This document shows positions 27,783 through 37,548 of a stretch of 57,672 bases of DNA, in pieces; within the stretch, counting starts at the first letter, position 1, and each line of letters starts with the position of its first letter. Under the pieces are notes generated by a model that was not told the DNA's origin, did no database searches, and saw only the letters and a list, made by a program, of their open reading frames with translations. The stretch is from NCBI GenBank assembly GCA_945901615.1, contig CAMDLI010000006.1, positions 1 through 57,672 on the forward strand, given 5' to 3'. The DNA is from Spirosoma fluviale. Lineage in GTDB: Bacteria > Bacteroidota > Bacteroidia > Cytophagales > Cyclobacteriaceae. The position numbers and the translations under genes are program-made.

Positions 27783-28181
27783 TTAAACTCTTCTACGCTT
27801 AGGTGGACGACAACCGTTGTGCGGCATAGGAGTCACGTCGATGATCGTCGTCACATCTAGACCTACATTTTGCAAGGTTCTGATCGCTGATTCACGACCT
27901 GCGCCTGGACCTTTTACGAACACTTCGATTTTTCTCAAACCGAGTTCGTATGCTACTTGACCACAATTTTGTGCAGCCATCTGTGCAGCGTAAGGAGTAT
28001 TCTTCTTTGATCCTCTGAAACCCATTTTACCGGCAGAAGCCCATGAGATCACTTGACCTGAGATATTGGTGATAGAGATGATGATATTGTTGAAGGACGC
28101 CTTAATGTGCGCTTGCCCAACAGCTTCTACCTTAACTACTCTTTTCTTACCCTTTGCTTTATCGTTTCTTTTCTGAGCCAT
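27783..28181 (-). CDS. rpsK: Ribosomal protein S11
   Basis: S11 forms part of the platform that contacts mRNA and 16S rRNA. The 132-residue protein has [20 protein letters not shown] and the signature region [14 protein letters not shown] to [18 protein letters not shown] at the C-terminus. The N-terminal 15 or so residues are strongly basic ([14 protein letters not shown]). It follows rpsM by 15 bases in the alpha cluster. Confidence 0.98.
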   Translation of the reverse strand: MAQKRNDKAKGKKRVVKVEAVGQAHIKASFNNIIISITNISGQVISWASAGKMGFRGSKKNTPYAAQMAAQNCGQVAYELGLRKIEVFVKGPGAGRESAIRTLQNVGLDVTTIIDVTPMPHNGCRPPKRRRV

Positions 28182-28196
28182 AATCTAAATCAGATT

Positions 28197-28574
28197 TTAT
28201 TTAGTTGCCTTCTTTTTGTTAGCAACAGTCTTACGCTTACCTTTTCTGGTTCTGGCATTGTTTTTAGTGCCCTGTCCACGAACTGGAAGCCCTTTTCTGT
28301 GTCTCAAACCTCTGTAACATCCGATATCCATCAGACGCTTGATGTTCAATTGAATCTCCGACTTCAACGCACCTTCAGTTCTGAATTCTTCAGCGATGAT
28401 GGTACGGATGGCGGTGGATTCCTCGTCGTTCCACTCTCCGGCTTTTTTATCTAAAGAGATACCGGCTTTGCTTAGGATAGCTTTGGCTGAACTTCTTCCG
28501 ATTCCGAAGATGTAAGTAAGTCCGATTTCGCCGCGCTTATTGTCTGGTATGTCTACACCTGCAATTCTAGCCAT
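28197..28574 (-). CDS. rpsM: Ribosomal protein S13
   Basis: S13 sits in the small-subunit head and contacts L5 and P-site tRNA. The 125 residues start [19 protein letters not shown], with the helix-hairpin-helix [11 protein letters not shown] and the basic tail [19 protein letters not shown], followed by a lysine-rich end. Only 2 bases separate it from the upstream rpmJ. Confidence 0.98.
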   Translation of the reverse strand: MARIAGVDIPDNKRGEIGLTYIFGIGRSSAKAILSKAGISLDKKAGEWNDEESTAIRTIIAEEFRTEGALKSEIQLNIKRLMDIGCYRGLRHRKGLPVRGQGTKNNARTRKGKRKTVANKKKATK

Positions 28575-28576
28575 GA

Positions 28577-28693
28577 TTAACCTTGTCTTTGTTTATACTT
28601 AGGATTTTTCTTGTTGATGACATAAAGTTTTCCTTTTCTTCTGATCAACTTACAGTCAACGCTTCTTTTCTTAATAGATGCCTTTACTTTCAT
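28577..28693 (-). CDS. rpmJ: Ribosomal protein L36
   Basis: A 38-residue protein reading [20 protein letters not shown], then [18 protein letters not shown]. Of the zinc-ribbon ligands of the classical form (C11, C14, C27, H33), only Cys14 remains, so it cannot hold zinc in the usual way; this matches the Bacteroidota type. The stop lies 2 bases before the rpsM ATG. The ATG is preceded by a 93-base gap from infA. Confidence 0.95.
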   Translation of the reverse strand: MKVKASIKKRSVDCKLIRRKGKLYVINKKNPKYKQRQG

Positions 28694-28786
28694 ATGTTTT
28701 TTGTTTTACATTCCAGCCATATGTCATCTCGCTGAAAAAGAAGCTACTCCCGAAGGACAACTCTCTTTGCTCGATTTCATGTCAGT

Positions 28787-29005
28787 CTATTTATATCGAT
28801 ACACTATTCTGCCTTTGGATAAATCATAGGGAGATAACTCTAACTTAACCTTATCTCCGGGAAGGATTTTGATGTAATTCATCCGCATCTTTCCGGAAAT
28901 GTGAGCAATCAACTGATGTCCATTTTCAAGTTCTACTTTGAACATCGCGTTAGACAAAGCCTCCACTATGGTGCCGTCTTGCTCGATTGATGTTTGTTTG
29001 GCCAT
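28787..29005 (-). CDS. infA: Translation initiation factor IF-1
   Basis: IF-1 binds the ribosomal A site during initiation. The 72-residue protein is a single OB-fold: [24 protein letters not shown], then [19 protein letters not shown] and a final [10 protein letters not shown]. It starts 1 base after map and is followed by a 93-base gap before rpmJ in which I see neither a terminator nor a promoter box. Confidence 0.97.
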   Translation of the reverse strand: MAKQTSIEQDGTIVEALSNAMFKVELENGHQLIAHISGKMRMNYIKILPGDKVKLELSPYDLSKGRIVYRYK

Positions 29006-29006
29006 A

Positions 29007-29780
29007 TTAGAATTTAAAGTTCTCTTCTATGTACTTATGCGTAGTTAACACTTCTGTTCTATCTTCAAATATTGCAACCGTATGCTCATAATGTGCGGAT
29101 GGCTTCCGGTCTGCAGTTCGGATCGTCCAACCATCTTTTTCCTGGACAATATTTCGTGTACCAAGATTAATCATGGGCTCAATTGCAATCACCATTCCTT
29201 GTTTCAACAAGGGGCCACTGCCTTTTTTACCATAATTAGGAACCTCAGGAGCTTCATGTAGCTTCCGGCCCAACCCATGTCCGACTAACTCACGAACAAC
29301 GGTATAGCCTTTGGCTTCCACAAACTTTTGGATTGCATGGCCTATGTCGCCTACACGGTTTCCAAAAACAGCCTGTTCAATTCCCAAATAGAGCGAATCT
29401 TTGGTGGCGCTAAGTAATGCTAAGACAGAAGGGGGTACTTCACCTATGGGGTATGTATAAGCGGAATCGCTATGAAAACCTTGGTGAAAGACTCCACAAT
29501 CTACTGAGATTATATCGCCATCTTTCAATTCATACTCGCTGGGAAATCCGTGAACTACTACTTCGTTAACGGATATACACAGCGAGCTGGGAAAACCGTT
29601 GTAGCCCTTAAAAGAAGGTACTGCTCCGTAATCCCGAATAAACTCTTCAGCAACTTTATCTAAGAAAGAAGTCTTTACTCCTTTCCTGACATGCTTGGCA
29701 ATTTCTCCGTGAGCTCTTCCAAGTATGTCGGCACTCTGTTTAATTTTATCAACTTCTTCCGAAGTCTTGTAATGAATCAT
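29007..29780 (-). CDS. map: Type I methionine aminopeptidase
   Basis: Map removes the initiator methionine from new proteins. The 257 residues carry the dinuclear-metal ligands: Asp in [20 protein letters not shown] (two Asp), His in [18 protein letters not shown], Glu in MVIAIEPMI and Glu in [10 protein letters not shown], plus the HGFPSEYEL His. It lies between secY and infA as in many spc operons. Its ATG overlaps the secY stop by one base (TAATG). Confidence 0.97.
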   Translation of the reverse strand: MIHYKTSEEVDKIKQSADILGRAHGEIAKHVRKGVKTSFLDKVAEEFIRDYGAVPSFKGYNGFPSSLCISVNEVVVHGFPSEYELKDGDIISVDCGVFHQGFHSDSAYTYPIGEVPPSVLALLSATKDSLYLGIEQAVFGNRVGDIGHAIQKFVEAKGYTVVRELVGHGLGRKLHEAPEVPNYGKKGSGPLLKQGMVIAIEPMINLGTRNIVQEKDGWTIRTADRKPSAHYEHTVAIFEDRTEVLTTHKYIEENFKF

Positions 29781-31102
29781 TAGGAGGCTACCTGATAATC
29801 CGAGGAATTGCCTTTCACATTTCCACTCTTCATCATTCCTTCGTAATGTCTCATCAATAAATAACTTTCAATCTGACGAAGGGTATCCATGATTACACCT
29901 ACCATAATCAATAAAGAGGTTCCTCCAAAGAACTGAGCAAACTCACCACCTACTCCAGCCACGATGGCTAAAGCTGGAAGAATCGCTACTGCTGCCAATA
30001 GGATAGAACCTGGTAGAGTAATTTTGGAAATGATTCCGTCAATAAATTCACCTGTTGGAGCACCTGGTTTCACACCTGGTACAAAACCACCATTGCGCTT
30101 CATGTCCTCAGCAATCTGCTCTGGATTTACAGTAATCGCAGTGTAGAAGAATGTGAAAACGATAATCAAGGTAGCAAACAACAAGTTGTATTGCCAAGAA
30201 GTAAAGTCAGAGAAGGTAGTGCCAATGTAGTTGGCAATGTCGTTTTCTCCTGCCCAAATCTGAGCAATCAATGCAGGAACAAACATCAGAGACTGTGCAA
30301 AGATGATTGGCATTACCCCAGATGCATTCACTTTAATTGGAATGTATTGACGCTGTCCACCATATACTTTACCGCCCACTACTTGCTTCGCATATTGTAC
30401 TGGAATGCGACGGGTAGCCTCAGTCAAGGCAATCACACCCACTACTACAAAGAACAAGACAAGTGCTTCGATGATTAGTAATAACATTCCAGAAGATCCT
30501 TTCTCCAATCCTTCGGCGATTAATGCTCCTGGGAATCGAGAGATGATACCGATCATGATCAGCATGGAAATTCCGTTTCCAATACCTTTTTCAGTAATTT
30601 TCTCTCCTAGCCACATGCAGAACATAGTGCCTGCAGATAGCAATACAAGAGAGCTAAACATAAAGAGCGTTGTGTCGATCATTACTGCTCCAGTAGGGAG
30701 GATAGTCGCTGTGATGTAACCTATACCTTGAGCGATAGTAATGGCGATGGTCAGTACGCGGGTGATTTGGCTAATTCGCTTTCTCCCGGACTCCCCGTCC
30801 TTCTGCATTTTCTGAAAATATGGAACTCCGACAGTGAGCAACTGCAACACAATAGAAGCAGAAATGTAGGGCATGATTCCCAAACCGAAGATGGACGCAT
30901 TGCTAAACGCGCCACCAAGAAAAGTATCAATTAAGCCGAAAATTCCCTCAGGAGCAGCACCCAATTTGGAAGGGTCTACACCAGGGAGTACGATAAATGA
31001 TCCTAATCTAAAGATGATGAGAAAACCGATCGTGTTCACGATTCGTGTTCTCAAATCTTCGATTGAGAAAATATTCCTTACTGTCGAAATAAACTTTTTC
31101 AT
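29780..31102 (-). CDS. secY: Preprotein translocase subunit SecY
   Basis: SecY is the channel of the general secretion pathway in the inner membrane. The 440-residue protein shows about ten membrane helices, the N-terminal amphipathic RNIFSIEDLRTRI, the plug/pore region (PGVDPSKLG, FSNASIFGLGIMPYISASI) and the cytoplasmic-loop arginine region (RRIPVQYAKQVVGGKVYGGQ) that contacts ribosomes and SecA. It follows rplO by 4 bases; its partner secE lies at 55073 in this window. Confidence 0.98.
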   Translation of the reverse strand: MKKFISTVRNIFSIEDLRTRIVNTIGFLIIFRLGSFIVLPGVDPSKLGAAPEGIFGLIDTFLGGAFSNASIFGLGIMPYISASIVLQLLTVGVPYFQKMQKDGESGRKRISQITRVLTIAITIAQGIGYITATILPTGAVMIDTTLFMFSSLVLLSAGTMFCMWLGEKITEKGIGNGISMLIMIGIISRFPGALIAEGLEKGSSGMLLLIIEALVLFFVVVGVIALTEATRRIPVQYAKQVVGGKVYGGQRQYIPIKVNASGVMPIIFAQSLMFVPALIAQIWAGENDIANYIGTTFSDFTSWQYNLLFATLIIVFTFFYTAITVNPEQIAEDMKRNGGFVPGVKPGAPTGEFIDGIISKITLPGSILLAAVAILPALAIVAGVGGEFAQFFGGTSLLIMVGVIMDTLRQIESYLLMRHYEGMMKSGNVKGNSSDYQVAS

Positions 31103-31106
31103 CTAA

Positions 31107-31553
31107 TTAAAGCTTGGTTACTGTACCTCCCAATGCTTCTACTGCAGCTACAGCTGTAGCAGAAAACTGGTGAGCGCTAACATCTAATTTGGAAGTCAAT
31201 TGACCGCCGCCGAGAACCTTAATTTTGTCATTCTTAGAAGCCAACCCGTGTGACACGAGGGTTTCGAGCGTAACAGAAGTAAGTTTAAACTGCTCAGCAA
31301 GGGCTTGTAAGGTATCCAAATTCACTGGCTTGAATTCAATCTTGTTCAAAGACTTGAAGCCAAACTTAGGTACACGTCTTTGAAGAGGCATTTGACCACC
31401 TTCAAAACCTAGCTTTCTCTTGTAACCAGATCTAGACTTGGCTCCTTTATGACCTCTTGTAGAAGTTCCACCTCTACCAGAACCAGTACCACGACCAATT
31501 CGCTTGCGGTTTTTGGTTGAACCTTCTGACGGAGTTAATGTATTTAGTTTCAT
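31107..31553 (-). CDS. rplO: Ribosomal protein L15
   Basis: A 148-residue late-assembly protein of the large subunit. It shows the typical glycine/arginine-rich N-terminal extension ([20 protein letters not shown]) that threads into 23S rRNA, then [17 protein letters not shown] and a globular C-terminal domain ([15 protein letters not shown]). Its ATG overlaps the end of rpmD by 4 bases. Confidence 0.97.
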   Translation of the reverse strand: MKLNTLTPSEGSTKNRKRIGRGTGSGRGGTSTRGHKGAKSRSGYKRKLGFEGGQMPLQRRVPKFGFKSLNKIEFKPVNLDTLQALAEQFKLTSVTLETLVSHGLASKNDKIKVLGGGQLTSKLDVSAHQFSATAVAAVEALGGTVTKL

Positions 31554-31732
31554 AGCGCTTCCTCCACTTTTACAAGGTGACTCACTTTATTTACCATTCC
31601 AGCAATCTGAGGTGTGTTTTCAACAATCTTTGATTTGCTGATACGACCCAAACCAAGCGCAACAATAGTTGCTTTTTGATCCTTTGGTCTATCGATCGTA
31701 CTTTTTATCTGTGTGATTTTGATCTTTGCCAT
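31550..31732 (-). CDS. rpmD: Ribosomal protein L30
   Basis: A 60-residue large-subunit protein: [20 protein letters not shown], then [20 protein letters not shown] and [14 protein letters not shown]. It is a standard-length bacterial L30. It lies 5 bases after rpsE and overlaps rplO by 4 bases, so translation is coupled. Confidence 0.96.
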   Translation of the reverse strand: MAKIKITQIKSTIDRPKDQKATIVALGLGRISKSKIVENTPQIAGMVNKVSHLVKVEEAL

Positions 31733-31737
31733 GATGC

Positions 31738-32256
31738 TTATCCGTTAAAGACTTTAGCCATTTTAACTCCTCTTTGCTGAGATACTGCGATAGCATCACG
31801 AAGCTGTACTAGAGCGTCAATAGTTGCTTTTACCACGTTGTGCGGGTTAGACGAGCCTTTGGACTTTGCCAATACGTCCGTAACACCAGCTGATTCCAAC
31901 ACGGCACGCATCGCACCACCAGCAATTACACCTGTACCAGCAGCTGCAGGCTTGATGAGGACAAATCCACCACCAAATTTACCTAGTTGCTCGTGAGGGA
32001 TAGTTCCCTTTAATACAGGCACTTTTACCAAATTCTTTTTTGCATCTTCAATACCTTTGGTGATCGCGTCAGTTACTTCATTGGCTTTGCCCAATCCGTA
32101 ACCTACTACTCCTTGGCCGTCACCAACCACAACGATTGCAGAGAAGGAAAATCTTCTACCACCCTTCACCACTTTGGCTACACGGTTAATAGCAACTACT
32201 TTCTCCTTTAATTCTGTATCTGTCGCCCTAATGGGTTTTCTTTTTATCTGAGACAT
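31738..32256 (-). CDS. rpsE: Ribosomal protein S5
   Basis: S5 helps keep decoding accurate and is the site of some spectinomycin resistance changes. The 172 residues show the double-stranded RNA-binding N-domain ([20 protein letters not shown], then [20 protein letters not shown]) and the C-terminal fold with [20 protein letters not shown]. It follows rplR by 5 bases. Confidence 0.97.
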   Translation of the reverse strand: MSQIKRKPIRATDTELKEKVVAINRVAKVVKGGRRFSFSAIVVVGDGQGVVGYGLGKANEVTDAITKGIEDAKKNLVKVPVLKGTIPHEQLGKFGGGFVLIKPAAAGTGVIAGGAMRAVLESAGVTDVLAKSKGSSNPHNVVKATIDALVQLRDAIAVSQQRGVKMAKVFNG

Positions 32257-32261
32257 ATGGA

Positions 32262-32612
32262 TTAGAATTTAAGCCCTCCTTCTCTGGCGCCGTCGGCCAA
32301 AGCCTTCACGTTACCATGATACAAGTAGCCATTACGATCAAATACTACAGCGGATACTCCATTTGCAACTGCTCTCTCAGCAAGCTTTTTGCCTACTTCT
32401 TTGGATACAGCTACATTGGTATTTTCCTTTGAACCAAGCTCTTTGGAAGAGGCCTGCGCAAGGGTCTGACCTTTAAGGTCATCCACCAACTGGGCATAAA
32501 TGCCAGTATTACTTTTGAAAACTGACAGACGTGGTCTGGAATCAGTACCGGAGATTTTTCTACGGATACCTCTTTTGATTCTAAGTCTTCTGGAACTCTT
32601 ATTAAATGCCAT
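32262..32612 (-). CDS. rplR: Ribosomal protein L18
   Basis: A 116-residue 5S rRNA-binding protein. It starts with a basic stretch ([18 protein letters not shown]), followed by [19 protein letters not shown] and the conserved [20 protein letters not shown] end. It lies between rplF (6 bases) and rpsE (5 bases) in the spc order. Confidence 0.97.
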   Translation of the reverse strand: MAFNKSSRRLRIKRGIRRKISGTDSRPRLSVFKSNTGIYAQLVDDLKGQTLAQASSKELGSKENTNVAVSKEVGKKLAERAVANGVSAVVFDRNGYLYHGNVKALADGAREGGLKF

Positions 32613-32618
32613 AACTTA

Positions 32619-33176
32619 TTATTTTTTACCAGCAGTTTTACCAGCCTTACGTCTAACAATTTCACCAACAAAGCGCACACCTTTTCCTTTGTAAGGTTCG
32701 ATCTTACGTAAGGAACGAATTTTTGCAGCTACTTGACCGATCAATTCCTTGTCGATTCCTTGAAGAGTAATTACCGGGTTTTTACCTTTTGCAGTTTCCG
32801 TAGCCAAAGAGATTTCTTGGGGAAGTGCCATAAAAATACTGTGAGAGTAGCCTAAGCTAAGCTCAAGTATTTGCCCTTGGTTGGAGGCTTTGAAACCTAC
32901 ACCGACCAATTCCAAATCTTTCTTGTATCCTTCAGAAACACCAATCACCATGTTGTTGATCAATGATCTGTAAAGACCGTGAAAAGACTTGTGTCTTTTG
33001 GACTCGGTAGGCCTTACAAGAATGATTTCTTGTCCCTCTACGCTTACCTGAATATCGGGATTCACATCCTGAGTCAGGGTACCCTTTGGACCTTTAACAG
33101 TGACAGTTCCATGAGCTGACACGTCTACAGTAACACCGCTGGGTATATTTATTGGTTTTTTACCTATTCTAGACAT
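32619..33176 (-). CDS. rplF: Ribosomal protein L6
   Basis: A 185-residue protein of the large subunit near the factor-binding site. It shows MSRIGKKPINIPSGVTV, the two related L6 domains, and the signature IRSLRKIEPYKGKGVRF followed by EIVRRKAGKTAGKK at the C-terminus. It is 9 bases downstream of rpsH. Confidence 0.97.
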   Translation of the reverse strand: MSRIGKKPINIPSGVTVDVSAHGTVTVKGPKGTLTQDVNPDIQVSVEGQEIILVRPTESKRHKSFHGLYRSLINNMVIGVSEGYKKDLELVGVGFKASNQGQILELSLGYSHSIFMALPQEISLATETAKGKNPVITLQGIDKELIGQVAAKIRSLRKIEPYKGKGVRFVGEIVRRKAGKTAGKK

Positions 33177-33185
33177 AATCGTAGA

Positions 33186-33581
33186 TTAATAAACGTAACA
33201 AAGTACTTCACCTCCGATACCCTCGGTTCGGGCCTCTTTGTCTGTCATTACTCCCTTAGAAGTAGAGACGATAGCAATACCTAAGCCATTGATAACTCTT
33301 GGTAGCTCGTCGTGCTTGACATATTTTCTTAAACCTGGCTTACTTACACGCTCAAGACTCACAATTGCATTCAGCTTGGTGCTAGGATTAAACTTCAATG
33401 CAATTTTGATAGTGCCTTGAGGTCCATTTTCTTCAAACTTATAGTTTTGAATGTATCCTTTATCATGCAATACTTTAGTGATCTCCTTCTTGATGTTAGA
33501 AGCAGGTATCTCAACAATACGATGAGAAGCCTTGATGGCATTTCTCAATCGTGTTAGATAATCAGCTATTGGATCGGTCAT
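33186..33581 (-). CDS. rpsH: Ribosomal protein S8
   Basis: S8 binds the central domain of 16S rRNA and in E. coli represses the spc operon through the rplE leader. The 131 residues include [18 protein letters not shown] and the C-terminal signature [18 protein letters not shown]. An 80-base gap with a promoter-like box (33617-33624) separates it from rpsN, unlike the tight spacing elsewhere in the cluster. Confidence 0.97.
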   Translation of the reverse strand: MTDPIADYLTRLRNAIKASHRIVEIPASNIKKEITKVLHDKGYIQNYKFEENGPQGTIKIALKFNPSTKLNAIVSLERVSKPGLRKYVKHDELPRVINGLGIAIVSTSKGVMTDKEARTEGIGGEVLCYVY

Positions 33582-33616
33582 ATTTTCTATTGTCTAGCAC
33601 CCCTGTTTTGGGCGTG

Positions 33617-33624
33617 CAAAGTTA
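33617..33624 (-). promoter_or_regulatory. Internal promoter candidate upstream of rpsH
   Basis: TAACTTTG, followed by CACGCC, matches the -7 consensus and the G+C-rich downstream pattern of other promoters here. The -33 position has only a T-rich stretch. It lies in the 80-base rpsN-rpsH gap, about 36 bases from the rpsH ATG. Confidence 0.5.
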
Positions 33625-33661
33625 CGAATTGATTTTTAGAATAAAAATTACTGTCGTTATT

Positions 33662-33931
33662 TTACCAGCTAGACTTAGTAAGACCAGGGATTTTACCTGC
33701 AGAAGCCATTTCTCTGAAGGTAACCCTGTTGATACCAAACTTTCTCATGTATCCTTTCGGACGACCAGTAAGTTTACATCTGTTGTGAAGTCTTACTGGA
33801 GAAGCGTTCTTTGGTAGTTTGTCAAGACCTTCGTAATCGCCTGCAGCTTTAAGCGCAGCTCTTTTCGTGGCATACTTGGCTACCAGGTGTTCTCTTTTAC
33901 GCTCGCGAGCTTTGATGGACTCTTTTGCCAT
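33662..33931 (-). CDS. rpsN: Ribosomal protein S14
   Basis: An 89-residue S14 of the long, zinc-free type: it lacks the CxxC pairs of the short zinc form and has a single Cys. Visible are [18 protein letters not shown], then [18 protein letters not shown] and [20 protein letters not shown]. It lies 2 bases after rplE, in the usual spc position. Confidence 0.97.
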   Translation of the reverse strand: MAKESIKARERKREHLVAKYATKRAALKAAGDYEGLDKLPKNASPVRLHNRCKLTGRPKGYMRKFGINRVTFREMASAGKIPGLTKSSW

Positions 33932-33933
33932 GA

Positions 33934-34494
33934 TTATTCTGGATTATTTTTGTTAACGAAAGGCATACCCAAAGCTTTCAACAACGCAAAAGCTTCTTCA
34001 TCTGTAGCCGCACTAGTTACGAAAGTGATATCCATCCCGGTAATCTTTGTTACCTTTTCGATAGAAATCTCAGGGAAAATGATCTGCTCCGTCACACCTA
34101 AGGTGTAATTGCCACGACCATCAAATCCTTTGTCTGAGATTCCTTTGAAATCACGTACTCGAGGCAAGGCCACGGTAGTCAATCGATCCAGGAACTCATA
34201 CATTTTTTCACCTCTCAAAGTTACCTTTGCACCGATAGGCATGTCTTCTCTCAACTTAAAGTTAGAGACCGCTATTTTTGACTTGGTAGCTACAGCGCGC
34301 TGACCAGTAATTAAGGAAAGTTCTTCAACTCCTTGATCTACCAATTTCTTATCTGCTACTGCTGCACCGATACCTTTGTTGAGGACAATCTTAGTGAGCT
34401 TAGGCACTTGCATCATAGAAGAGTATTGAAACTTCTCTTTCAATGCAGGTACAATATCCTTCACATAAAGGTCTTTTTTTCTTGGATTAGCCAT
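33934..34494 (-). CDS. rplE: Ribosomal protein L5
   Basis: L5 binds 5S rRNA and forms the bridge to S13. The 186 residues include [59 protein letters not shown] and the C-terminal [20 protein letters not shown]. Its start lies inside the end of rplX (8-base overlap). Confidence 0.97.
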   Translation of the reverse strand: MANPRKKDLYVKDIVPALKEKFQYSSMMQVPKLTKIVLNKGIGAAVADKKLVDQGVEELSLITGQRAVATKSKIAVSNFKLREDMPIGAKVTLRGEKMYEFLDRLTTVALPRVRDFKGISDKGFDGRGNYTLGVTEQIIFPEISIEKVTKITGMDITFVTSAATDEEAFALLKALGMPFVNKNNPE

Positions 34495-34831
34495 TGATCA
34501 CCTCCCCAGTTTTCTTAGAATAACGAACTAATTTACCATCCGAACCAGTCTTACGACCTGTACGAGTTGCTTCACCTGTTTTAGGATCGACAAGCATCAG
34601 GTTACTGATGTGAAGCGCTGCTTCTTTCTTTTCGATACCACCCTGCGGCTTCGCTGCAGTAGGCTTCACGTGCTTGGTAATCATGTTGATTCCTTCCACG
34701 ATGGCTTTTCTTTTCGCTGGATCAATGGATTGAACCTTTGCTGTTTTTCCCTTGTCATCTCCAGAAATTACCTTCACGGTATCTCCAGTTTTGATGTGCA
34801 GCTTTGGCTGCTTATTGAATTTTCTTTCCAT
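34487..34831 (-). CDS. rplX: Ribosomal protein L24
   Basis: L24 starts large-subunit assembly. The 114-residue protein has the KOW motif at the N-terminus ([18 protein letters not shown], then [13 protein letters not shown]) and a basic C-terminal part ([18 protein letters not shown]). It follows rplN by 2 bases and overlaps rplE by 8 bases. Confidence 0.97.
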   Translation of the reverse strand: MERKFNKQPKLHIKTGDTVKVISGDDKGKTAKVQSIDPAKRKAIVEGINMITKHVKPTAAKPQGGIEKKEAALHISNLMLVDPKTGEATRTGRKTGSDGKLVRYSKKTGEVING

Positions 34832-34833
34832 GA

Positions 34834-35202
34834 TTAAAGTACTTCAGGGGCCAAGGAAATGATTTTCATGAACTGCTTTTCTCTGAGCTCTCTAGCTACA
34901 GGGCCGAAAATACGGGTTCCTCTAGGCTCATCGTTGTTATTCAATAACACGGCAGCATTGTCTTCAAATCGAATATATGAACCGTCTTTACGACGAATTT
35001 CTTTTTTCGTTCTTACGATAACCGCTTTTGAAACGGTACCTTTTTTCATGTTGCTGGAAGATAGGGCTGACTTTACAGTCACGACTACTTTATCACCGAT
35101 AGAAGCATAACGCTTCTTAGTTCCTCCCAGCACGCGGATCACCAATACCTCTTTGGCACCTGAATTATCCGCAACGCCTAATCTGGATTCTTGTTGTATC
35201 AT
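34834..35202 (-). CDS. rplN: Ribosomal protein L14
   Basis: A 122-residue beta-barrel protein at the subunit interface. It begins [20 protein letters not shown] and shows the signature [20 protein letters not shown], with [20 protein letters not shown] and a final [20 protein letters not shown]. Spacing to rpsQ and rplX is 2 bases on each side. Confidence 0.98.
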   Translation of the reverse strand: MIQQESRLGVADNSGAKEVLVIRVLGGTKKRYASIGDKVVVTVKSALSSSNMKKGTVSKAVIVRTKKEIRRKDGSYIRFEDNAAVLLNNNDEPRGTRIFGPVARELREKQFMKIISLAPEVL

Positions 35203-35204
35203 GA

Positions 35205-35468
35205 TTATTTAGCCTTTTCTATAATTTCAACTAATCTCCAACGCTTGTTTTTGCTCAGCGGACGCGTTTCACTGATTTTAACCACATCACCTGGGTTGCA
35301 TTCATTTTTCTCGTCATGAACCATGAATTTGGTAGTCTTAGCAACAAACTTACCGTAGATCGCATGCTTTACACGACGTTCTACAGCCACAGTAATGGAC
35401 TTATCCATCTTGTTGCTTACGACTTTACCAACTCTCTCTTTGCGAAGATTTCTCTCGATCGTAGCCAT
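35205..35468 (-). CDS. rpsQ: Ribosomal protein S17
   Basis: An 87-residue OB-fold protein of the small subunit. It has [20 protein letters not shown] followed by [19 protein letters not shown], and the signature [20 protein letters not shown]. It lies 19 bases after rpmC. Confidence 0.97.
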   Translation of the reverse strand: MATIERNLRKERVGKVVSNKMDKSITVAVERRVKHAIYGKFVAKTTKFMVHDEKNECNPGDVVKISETRPLSKNKRWRLVEIIEKAK

Positions 35469-35487
35469 TTTCTTTTCTGTTAGCTAG

Positions 35488-35670
35488 TTATTTGGAGGCC
35501 AAAGATGTTTTCAATCTTGCGATGAAACGCTTGGACTCTCTTATTCTATTAGGATTCTCGATAGGAGATATCGCATGAGCAAACTTCAATTTGCTCAGAT
35601 TCTCCTGCTCGGCGACAATTCGCTCGGCGATTTCACTTGCTGCAAGTGATCTGATTTCTGCGTTTTTCAT
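35488..35670 (-). CDS. rpmC: Ribosomal protein L29
   Basis: A 60-residue helical hairpin protein at the peptide exit site, a docking point for trigger factor and SRP. It reads MKNAEIRSLAASEIAERIV, with KLKFAHAISPIENPNRIRES and KRFIARLKTSLASK. It lies 9 bases after rplP. Confidence 0.95.
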   Translation of the reverse strand: MKNAEIRSLAASEIAERIVAEQENLSKLKFAHAISPIENPNRIRESKRFIARLKTSLASK

Positions 35671-35679
35671 AATTCCTGA

Positions 35680-36099
35680 TTATTCAGCGTAGTCTCTTCT
35701 TACAACAAATCGTGTACTTACAGGCAGCTTCTGCTGTGCAAGTCTTAGTGCCTCTTGAGCAGTCTCCAGGCTCACGCCTGTAGCTTCGAAAAGGATCGTT
35801 CCCGGCTTGATAACGGCCACCCAATATTCTGGAGCACCTTTACCTTTACCCATACGAACCTCTGCGGGCTTTTTAGTGATCGGTTTGTCAGGGAAAATCC
35901 TGATCCAAACTTGACCTTCTCTCTTCATAGCTCTTGTCATGGCAATACGTGATGCCTCGATCTGGCGAGAAGTAATCCATCCTGGCTCAAGGGATTTAAT
36001 GCCAAAGTTGCCAAAAGAAAGCTCGTGCCCTCTTTGCGCAAGACCTTTGACACGGCCCTTGTGCATTTTCCTATATTTAGTTCTTTTCGGCTGTAACAT
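35680..36099 (-). CDS. rplP: Ribosomal protein L16
   Basis: L16 helps shape the peptidyl-transferase and A-site region. The 139 residues include [40 protein letters not shown] and [19 protein letters not shown]. It is preceded by a 24-base gap after rpsC. Confidence 0.97.
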   Translation of the reverse strand: MLQPKRTKYRKMHKGRVKGLAQRGHELSFGNFGIKSLEPGWITSRQIEASRIAMTRAMKREGQVWIRIFPDKPITKKPAEVRMGKGKGAPEYWVAVIKPGTILFEATGVSLETAQEALRLAQQKLPVSTRFVVRRDYAE

Positions 36100-36123
36100 G
36101 ATTTCTCACTTGTAAAGGGAAAA

Positions 36124-36864
36124 TTAGTTAGTTCTTTTTCTGCGTTTTGGACCGTCATTATCGCGCCCCTTTGGTGCTGGACCACGCTGACCACCTTTCG
36201 GCTCGTTGGCTGCACCTTGGTTTGGAGAAAGATCTCTCTTTCCGTACACCTCACCCTTGAAGATCCACACCTTGATGCCGATTATTCCGTACACTGTAAG
36301 TGCTTCAGAAAGGGCATAATCGATGTCTGCTCTAAGTGTGTGAAGAGGAATTCTTCCCTCTTTGTACATTTCGGAGCGTGCCATTTCGGCTCCGCCCAAT
36401 CGGCCAGAAAGCTTAACTTTAATTCCTTCAGCGCCCACTCTCATGGTGGCTGCTATCGCCTGCTTCATTGCACGGCGGAAAGATATTCTAGCTTGAAGTT
36501 GCTGTGCGATAGACTCACCTACCAATTTAGCATCCATTTCAGGACGCTTAATCTCAAAGATATTAATCTGAATATCCTTGTTGGTGATCTTCTTTAGTTC
36601 CTCCTTAAGCTTATCTACTTCGGCACCACCCTTACCAATGACAACACCTGGTCTAGCAGTATGGATAGTCAAGGTGATTCTCTTAAGCGTACGCTCAATG
36701 ATCACTTTGGCAATACCACCTTTAGGTATTCTGGCAAGGACGTACTTACGGATTTGTTGATCTTCGTATAGCTTCTCAGCAAAGTCTTTCCCACCATACC
36801 AGTTGGAATCCCAGCCTTTGATTACACCAAGTCTAAATCCTATTGGGTTAATTTTTTGTCCCAT
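36124..36864 (-). CDS. rpsC: Ribosomal protein S3
   Basis: A 246-residue protein of the small-subunit head at the mRNA entry. It has the KH domain ([20 protein letters not shown] with the GKGG loop) and the C-terminal domain ([20 protein letters not shown]). A basic tail of about 25 residues rich in Gly, Pro, Lys and Arg extends beyond the usual end. It lies 8 bases after rplV. Confidence 0.97.
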   Translation of the reverse strand: MGQKINPIGFRLGVIKGWDSNWYGGKDFAEKLYEDQQIRKYVLARIPKGGIAKVIIERTLKRITLTIHTARPGVVIGKGGAEVDKLKEELKKITNKDIQINIFEIKRPEMDAKLVGESIAQQLQARISFRRAMKQAIAATMRVGAEGIKVKLSGRLGGAEMARSEMYKEGRIPLHTLRADIDYALSEALTVYGIIGIKVWIFKGEVYGKRDLSPNQGAANEPKGGQRGPAPKGRDNDGPKRRKRTN

Positions 36865-36872
36865 AGTCTTTC

Positions 36873-37265
36873 TTAATTTGCCTTTTCGTTGTTTACTACT
36901 ACATCAGCGGTAACTTCTTCAGAATTGAATGAATCAATAACGAGTGTTACATGATTGGATCTTTTGCGAATTCTGTGTCCACGTCCCTGAGGAGCAGTCC
37001 GAAGTCTCTTTAGAGAACGTCCTTCGTCAACCATGATGGTCTTTACGAAAAGATCAGCTTCTTCTAATTTCACATCAGGATTTTTTGCTTGCCAGTTGGC
37101 TACCGCGGAAAGAACTAACTTCTCCAAACGGATTGCTGGGTGGTTGGGCGTGAATTTCAAAATACTTAGTGCCACACCTACGCGCTTGCCTCTCACCAAG
37201 TCAGCGACTAAACGCATCTTGCGAGGGGAGGTAGGAACATTTTTCAATCTTGCTAGTGCTTCCAT
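36873..37265 (-). CDS. rplV: Ribosomal protein L22
   Basis: L22 lines the peptide exit tunnel with a beta-hairpin. The 130 residues include [37 protein letters not shown] and the hairpin/signature region [20 protein letters not shown]. Its start lies 2 bases after the rpsS stop. Confidence 0.97.
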   Translation of the reverse strand: MEALARLKNVPTSPRKMRLVADLVRGKRVGVALSILKFTPNHPAIRLEKLVLSAVANWQAKNPDVKLEEADLFVKTIMVDEGRSLKRLRTAPQGRGHRIRKRSNHVTLVIDSFNSEEVTADVVVNNEKAN

Positions 37266-37267
37266 GA

Positions 37268-37546
37268 TTATCTCTTTCCTTTATCTTTTTTAGCAATGTG
37301 GCCACGGAAGTTACGAGTGGGTGCAAATTCACCCAATTTATGACCTACCATGTTATCGGTTACAAACACAGGGATAAACTTATTCCCATTATGCACAGCG
37401 AAGGTATGTCCCACGAAATCTGGGGAGATCATAGATTTTCTTGACCAAGTCTTGATGACAGATTTCTTGCCAGACTCGTTCATAACATCTACTTTCTTCA
37501 CCAAATGGTGTTCGATATAAGGACCTTTTTTTAATGAACGTGCCAT
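37268..37546 (-). CDS. rpsS: Ribosomal protein S19
   Basis: A 92-residue head protein that contacts S13 and tRNA. It begins [20 protein letters not shown] and has [35 protein letters not shown] and a lysine-rich end. It lies 2 bases after rplB. Confidence 0.98.
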   Translation of the reverse strand: MARSLKKGPYIEHHLVKKVDVMNESGKKSVIKTWSRKSMISPDFVGHTFAVHNGNKFIPVFVTDNMVGHKLGEFAPTRNFRGHIAKKDKGKR

Positions 37547-37548
37547 AT

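Noticed and set aside
28694-28786. 93-base infA-rpmJ gap as a possible RNA element
   Set aside because: I found no stable stem, promoter box or terminator. It may simply be a leader, and I cannot support more.
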